Below, piece after piece: positions 55,801 through 64,000 of a DNA stretch of 64,000 nt. The notes under the pieces are model-generated. The model made no database searches. It saw only the letters and a list, made by a program, of their open reading frames with translations, and was not told the DNA's origin. A program made the position numbers and the translations under genes. The stretch's first letter is position 1, and each line of letters opens with the position of its first letter. This DNA comes from Scolanthus callimorphus (taxonomy: Eukaryota > Cnidaria > Anthozoa > Actiniaria > Edwardsiidae), in the NCBI GenBank assembly GCA_033964015.1, contig CM066919.1:22785421-22849420 (forward strand), in the 5' to 3' direction.

Positions 55801-56356
55801 CATTGGACTCTTACAATTTTACACTTTCATAACTACAAAATTAGTCTATTTGCCATTCGCCGTAACGTATGTACTCTTGGGTTGACAAATTTTACCACTG
55901 TATTTGCATTGCTACGCGACCTCAAAATTCACGGCTGCGATTGGCGATTCTCAGCAAAGGAATTGTAATGTAAATTTTCTTGAGCCAGAAAAGTAATAAT
56001 TCTAAGCCAGAAAGCCAAAGGATAGCTTACAATAAGTTCAGTTGATTTTGCAATCAATGTCGGCCCACTGAAGTAGCCGAATCCAACGTTTTGGTTTTGA
56101 TTGACGGCTAAAATCGCCAATCGCCCATCGCAATGGTGAACTTTGAAGTGGTGTAGCAATGCATACAGTGGTAATATGAAAACGATACGATACCAGTAGG
56201 GTCTTGGACATCTGGATCATCCACGAGTGTAGTGACCTCATCAGATGCAGAATCTGCACATTTGCTGCTCATGCCTTTGCGCTCAACATCGGCCGCGTGG
56301 CCATGAGTCCCAAGAGTGATTAACTGAAGCACTAGTACCAGAAGTAAGCTCTTCAT
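49845..56356 (-). CDS. Peroxidase D: secreted animal haem peroxidase, 7 exons, three frameshifts
   Basis: Exons in order: 56194-56356, 54878-55108, 53480-54054, 52630-52822, 52022-52203, 51429-51702, 49845-50451. Splice signals and phases match the array, but three exons fail the phase rule. Exon 2 is one base short (break near 54925, after PELNPG). Exon 3 is two short or one long (near 53775-53790, after NARKVSTTV). Exon 6 is 274 instead of 275 (near 51500-51510, in a C/T run after FDRP). Corrected, it would encode about 742 aa. Signal peptide [28 protein letters not shown] distal motif, [30 protein letters not shown] proximal His and [11 protein letters not shown] all survive. The C-terminus is ~20 residues longer than in B and C. 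It may be a young pseudogene or a good gene with assembly indels; the conserved active site favours the latter. Confidence 0.85.
50521..50775. repeat. Interspersed repeat shared with 18480-18660
   Basis: GGAATACCGCTGAACCATGA, CGTATACCGGAGTTCTATTG, TGCGATACCTATGGTGCTCC and GCGGCCGCTAAGGAGC match 18480-18660 inverted. It is in intron 6 of peroxidase D. Confidence 0.7.
50783..50976. mobile_element. MITE related to 33304-33510
   Basis: GAGGCTCTGGTGACAGCGCT, GAGAGAAACAACTTTC, AACGTTCAAAGCAGCCAATC and GAGAGCTCTGGATACGAGAA match the 33.3-kb MITE in the same order. It is in intron 6 of peroxidase D. Confidence 0.78.
51716..51945. mobile_element. MITE built from AAGCCGTC/GACGGCTT motifs, abutting exon 6 of peroxidase D
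   Basis: GACCGTATTTAGACGG and CTCTAGTGTAAATACGGCC are inverted. The interior repeats TTTATACTAGACGGCTAAGC and its reverse. It ends about 14 bp upstream of the exon 6 acceptor, so it may supply part of the branch-point/polypyrimidine region. Confidence 0.72.
52204..52629. other. Intron 4 of peroxidase D, no recognised feature
   Basis: 426 bp without repeats or coding signs beyond the flanking splice sites. Confidence 0.55.
52823..53479. other. Intron 3 of peroxidase D, no recognised feature
   Basis: 657 bp. It has an AT-rich left half and a purine-rich patch GAGGAGGAAGGGGAGGGAAG near 53391. No transposon ends seen. Confidence 0.55.
54178..54524. mobile_element. ~347-bp MITE in intron 2 of peroxidase D
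   Basis: GTAGGGTGTAGGGGAAGAGG, TCAAAACACTTGTACT, GGTGCCCAATTTG and GGCATCTACCCCC are mirrored at the right by GGCATCTACCCCACCTCCCC, AAATTGGGCACCCAC, AGTACGGATGTTTTGACC and TCTCCCCTACCCTA. Confidence 0.9.
55892..56174. mobile_element. ~283-bp MITE (TGCATTGCTACGCGACC family), intact copy
   Basis: TTTACCACTGTATTTGCATT...GCTACGCGACC is mirrored by GTGGTGTAGCAATGCATACA...GTGGTAA. CGATTGGCGATT and AAATCGCCAATCGC are an inner pair. It ends 19 bp from the exon 1 donor of peroxidase D. The interrupted sibling is at 11239-11718. Confidence 0.88.
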
Positions 56357-56468
56357 GATGCGTCCCTAGAGGTTTAAGAATTATTTCACACGCCAATTAC
56401 ACATGTGCATAAAAACAATTTATAGGATTTGCAAACGTGGTCATAAGTTAAAAAAGAGATATAGCAGC

Positions 56469-56712
56469 TATGTAGCAGCTGCTCGTAAGATCTAACGCTA
56501 TTGGCTTGATGCACCTCATTGTTCTATTGTATTCTCGTTATATTCTTGTGTTTCCATTGTTTTCACTGAGGTGCATCAATCCTATAGGGTTATGTAGCAG
56601 CTGCTCGTAAGATCTAACGCTATTGGCTTGATACACCTCATTGTTCTATTGTATTCTCGTTCTATTCTTCCGTTTCCATTATTTGCACTGAGTTGCATCA
56701 ATCCTATTTTAT
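56469..56712. repeat. 122-bp tandem duplication in the 5' flank of peroxidase D
   Basis: TATGTAGCAGCTGCTCGTAA begins at 56469 and again at 56591. Each unit also contains an inverted pair, GGCTTGATGCACCTCA and TGAGGTGCATCAATCC. The block starts 113 bp upstream of the start codon of D, so it overlaps the likely promoter. Confidence 0.9.
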
Positions 56713-57098
56713 TAGGGTTAGTCTTCCGATAGCTTCTGCATGGCCTAGATATAGTCCAGTAGATGTATTTATATCACGCCAAAGAAAATACAGCCAATCA
56801 GAATGCAGGATGGCGTTGTATATTCGGCGGTATTCTACTCAACCTTCCCATCGTGCACTGCATTTGCGTAAAACGTTGCCTTTAATTTTCTGTAGCGTGG
56901 TATAAAATAGTTATACAAAGTATTCTCGTGGCATACAGCAAAATGACCCACTTGTCACTTGTATTTTCTTAGCGTATATTCTTAGCGTATATTCTTGTAT
57001 TTTCTTAGCGTATACCAGACAGAACATACAAGTGACGCATGGGATATTCTGCGGTATGCCACTCGTAGGTATTGTATAACTAGTATATCTACCCGTCT

Positions 57099-57222
57099 CA
57101 GGGGCGTAGCCAGGTAAGGGTGAATAATTGGACCCTTATTCTTTGATATTTTCCCTCAATTTTACATTTACATTTTTTAGGCGTTAATATTACCCCCCCC
57201 CCCCCCCCCGGTTTGCGCCTCT
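57099..57222. mobile_element. Degraded CAGGGGCGTAGCCAGG MITE
   Basis: CAGGGGCGTAGCCAGG on the left, then a poly-C run and CGGTTTGCGCCTCTCCTAG on the right, resembling 39875-40043. Confidence 0.6.
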
Positions 57223-59272
57223 CCTAGTGATCTTTCTAAATTGGTCCCTGAGCACGTCATCCAAGAAGGAAATGTGGAGTAATGATTAGTAGTCAGAAGT
57301 CAGTATTTACCGGCAATATCTATTGTGCTTCATTGATATTATTATTATATGTTTCTGTTATTATGTTGAATTGTTGAAGTGATGCCAATATCATTTTTTA
57401 ATAGTAAACTAAATCACGTATCACAAACATCTACGATTTGTTCAATAAACTTTATAAACACTACCATAGTATAGTAGCTTGATCAATAAGGCATTTGTAA
57501 AACTGCCTTTACTCATTTTCTTTTGTTTGCAGAAAGGAAACCAGGTTCGAGCACTGTAACACAACTATTCATGACAAACCATTCCGATATTGTGTTCATA
57601 CCGGCAATTTTAACTAAGTCAAATTTTGAAATAAATAATAATGACACAAATGTGAACCGCCTAAATTGGTCTCACCAGAAACATATAAGTGAGTTGAAAC
57701 GTGTAACAAACATACATTACTTTAGTGCCAAGCTGCAGAATATTCGCAGAATAACCAATTGAACAGATTTTGAAAGTAATGTTGTTGCAAGACTTCAAGA
57801 TGTTAAATGTTAGTATATTATCACTTACCAATGTTGCTCTACTTTAAATGTGGGAAAAATGAAATATTATGAAGAGAAAACCTACTAGGGTTAGCAGTCG
57901 AGAGTTCACTATTGACCAAATATGGTCATAAATTCATCTCGAATAATCCACAGCTTGGTTCGCCGTTACATGTTTCAACTAAGTTACAAGTTTCGGTCTC
58001 ACATAATAGAAGATTAAAGGTGCGTTTCAGCAGTATTTAAGGGTATGATATAGATGGTCTCACATAATATTGAAAATTTGGAAGCATTCCAAAAGTAAAA
58101 ACTGACTTGAAATCATGACATTTAGCACGTGATCCCACAAGGAAATTGTGCGCAGTATTCTCAAACATTATTATGCTGAATTGTTGAAGTGATGCCAATA
58201 GTAAAGTACATCAAATATTCACAAAGATCTAAGCTTTGTTCAGCAAACTTTAGACTACCATAGAAGCTTGAGAAATTTTATCATTTTTAAAACTGCATTT
58301 TCCTTTCTTTTATTTTCTTGTAATCGATGAAATGCCAAATTGTTATTTCATTTGAGTTTAAACCTAAAAATCGAGAATGGAGCACAGGCAAGTGTGTTAT
58401 TTTTTTATATGCAAAAATAAGCATGCTATTTTCATGTGTGAAGATATCACAGTTTTCGCGCTGGAGATCACCCATTTCATTGATATTTATATAACATTTC
58501 AGAGTTTAGTTTATCGGATTATGTAATAGCTCGGTTAAATTAGGAATTTGGTTAAAAAACAAGTTGTCAATATTGGCTTTTAGGTTTTTGAGCTCAGTAT
58601 ACTGATTTCATACTCCAATAACAGATTACTGATTCAGAATTGGCAGACTTTACCTTCCATGTGATCTAGCCAAACAAAAAATCAGAAAGTTTATCAGGTC
58701 CAAGGTTGTAAATTGAGGTTGTAAAGAATAGAGAAGCAGATGAAAGCAACAAAATAAACTACTCAATCATGAATATTGACTAGTGTGATACAACACTTCT
58801 CTTCTTGATATTCTACTTACCTTTCGGAAAGGTCTCTGCAAAATGATCTCTAACACGCCTAAACTTTAGGTTGACAGCTGTTTCAAGAATCTGAAATGTC
58901 AAGTTTGGCCACAACCAGGGACGTTTTCAGTATAATATACTAATGCAGACGTCTTGCGTAGGAGAGACGTCTTGCGTAGGAGAGAGTGCTTTACATTTAT
59001 GACCGAAAGTATGTGGTGCATATTGATTCTCTGCCGATCGTAAGCACTTCGGGTCATTGTGCATGCAAGTTCTCATGTGAATTGAACACGTACTGTGTTC
59101 ACTCATGTATGTCAGACAGAAAGTTCAGCTCTAGTAGACTTTCTTAAGCTCGTATACTATTTAAAAGTAGCTAAAGTCGCGACAGCAACAGTTATCAACG
59201 TACGTATTTATTGACGTAAAACTAATAATAAACTTTACAGTTTCCTTTAAAATCTAAGCTCTTCTAGCAGCC
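57223..59272. other. Intergenic between peroxidase D and TGS1, with a diverged direct repeat
   Basis: 57365-57520 and 58173-58315 share GAATTGTTGAAGTGATGCCA, a GTTCA.(T/C)AAACTTTA motif and CTACCATAG with AACTGC. The open stretch 57523-57762 after a TTTGTTTGCAG acceptor-like sequence has no recognised homology. A TTTATT at 59207-59212 would read AATAAA on the minus strand and could be the TGS1 poly(A) signal. Confidence 0.5.
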
Positions 59273-59654
59273 CGGGGGGGTGACTTCCATATTTTGGGGC
59301 GGGGGTGCTCGTCGTACCTTTTAGGGTTTAAAATCAGTCCTCTGGTACCTTTTAGGCGGTAGAAGTCGAAAACGTGCAATTTTTTACAGATAGGTACCTC
59401 TTAGTGGTCCGTTCTAGCAAATCATGCAACAGCCTGAATTTCAGACGTATTTTTCTCTTGTAAAAAAATACGAGAGATAATTTACGAGGGAAAATACGTC
59501 TGAAATTCAAGCTAATATAACTTGTTGGTACCCTTTAGTGGTCAAAATCAACTAAGCGACGCCATTTTAGGTATCTTTTAGGGGTAAAATCGAAAGTTCC
59601 CGACGAGCACCCCCGCCCCAAAATAGGGGAGTCCCCCCCCCCCCCCCCCCCCCG
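59273..59654. mobile_element. ~380-bp palindromic MITE downstream of TGS1
   Basis: ATTTTGGGGCGGGGGTGCTC (59291) and GAGCACCCCCGCCCCAAAAT (59606) are perfect inverted ends. The centre pairs GAATTTCAGACGTATTTTTC with AAAATACGTCTGAAATTC. Units of TACCTTTTAGG occur in both halves, recalling the CCTAAAAGAT units of 3635-4193. It lies in the 3' flank or 3' UTR of TGS1. Confidence 0.88.
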
Positions 59655-59926
59655 CTCGTGTTTGAAAATCTAGACATACCCAAATCATATGGATATCCAA
59701 AGCTCCATCGATCCAGGACGGACGATTCTCCTGAAGATTGTCCAGCCCGATTACCCTCTTAGATTGGCAAATAGCTGGAGGATATGTGGTAATGGTCTCC
59801 TCTTCGAGGGGGAGTAACTGTTAATCATATTCTAGATCGAGAAAATGAAATAAATTAGACAAGCTATTGCCTGTTTAAAGCTCCCGTAGAGTTATCTGTA
59901 TTGAGTTAAAATGGAAAACCTAACAC

Positions 59927-64000
<4,074 letters not shown>

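Noticed and set aside
57523..57762. Possible coding exon after TTTGTTTGCAG
   Set aside because: Good acceptor-like sequence but no recognisable protein, no donor before the stop and no partner exons nearby; low-complexity Asn-rich composition.

Overview
This is a eukaryotic window. GT-AG introns of about 0.3 to 5.7 kb split every gene, and the spaces between genes are packed with short inverted-repeat transposons, tRNA-derived SINE pieces and microsatellites. The secreted haem peroxidases, the TGS1 homologue and the style of the repeats (many palindromic elements carrying the 'CAAGATGGCCGCC' type core) suggest an anthozoan cnidarian, most likely a stony coral. That assignment is inference; no species marker is present.

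Layout. Four paralogous animal haem peroxidase genes occupy 0.5-56.4 kb. I call them A (560-7648, minus, 3' end outside the window), B (23440-31251, plus), C (37354-46756, plus) and D (49845-56356, minus). B, C and D each have seven coding exons, and all six intron phases agree (1,2,0,1,0,2); exons 1-3 of A follow the same plan. Exons 5 and 6 are 182 and 275 nt in B and C; D has 182 and 274. The array therefore arose by duplication of one ancestral gene. On the right, 59927-64000 (minus) is the C-terminal part of TGS1, the trimethylguanosine synthase that hypermethylates snRNA and snoRNA caps.

Gene integrity. B reads through cleanly (721 codons plus stop). C has a 1-nt frameshift in exon 3. 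D has three frameshifts (exons 2, 3 and 6). I found each by frame comparison and confirmed it by intron-phase arithmetic. The catalytic residues on both sides of every break are intact. The breaks may therefore be assembly indels or very recent pseudogenisation; sequence alone cannot decide.

Mobile DNA. The 15.8 kb between A and B, the 5.7-kb second intron of A and most other introns are transposon deposits. They include a 1308-bp Mutator-like non-autonomous element with about 108-bp terminal inverted repeats (TIRs) and an 11-bp target duplication (8857-10164). A roughly 3.9-kb element has tandem subrepeats inside long inverted arms (2318-6208). A 236-bp palindromic MITE has its empty site preserved nearby (15388-15623), and at least ten further MITE families are present. 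Intron 3 of B holds about 66 copies of GGGCTT, intron 4 of B a near-perfect 400-bp palindrome, and intron 4 of C a 1.6-kb minisatellite.

How the genes work together. The peroxidases have signal peptides and no membrane segment, so they are probably secreted or granule oxidants (immune, cross-linking or peroxide-handling roles). TGS1 is an unrelated housekeeping neighbour. I see no evidence of a genuinely new multi-gene system; the main points of interest are the peroxidase array, its frameshifts and the repeat biology.
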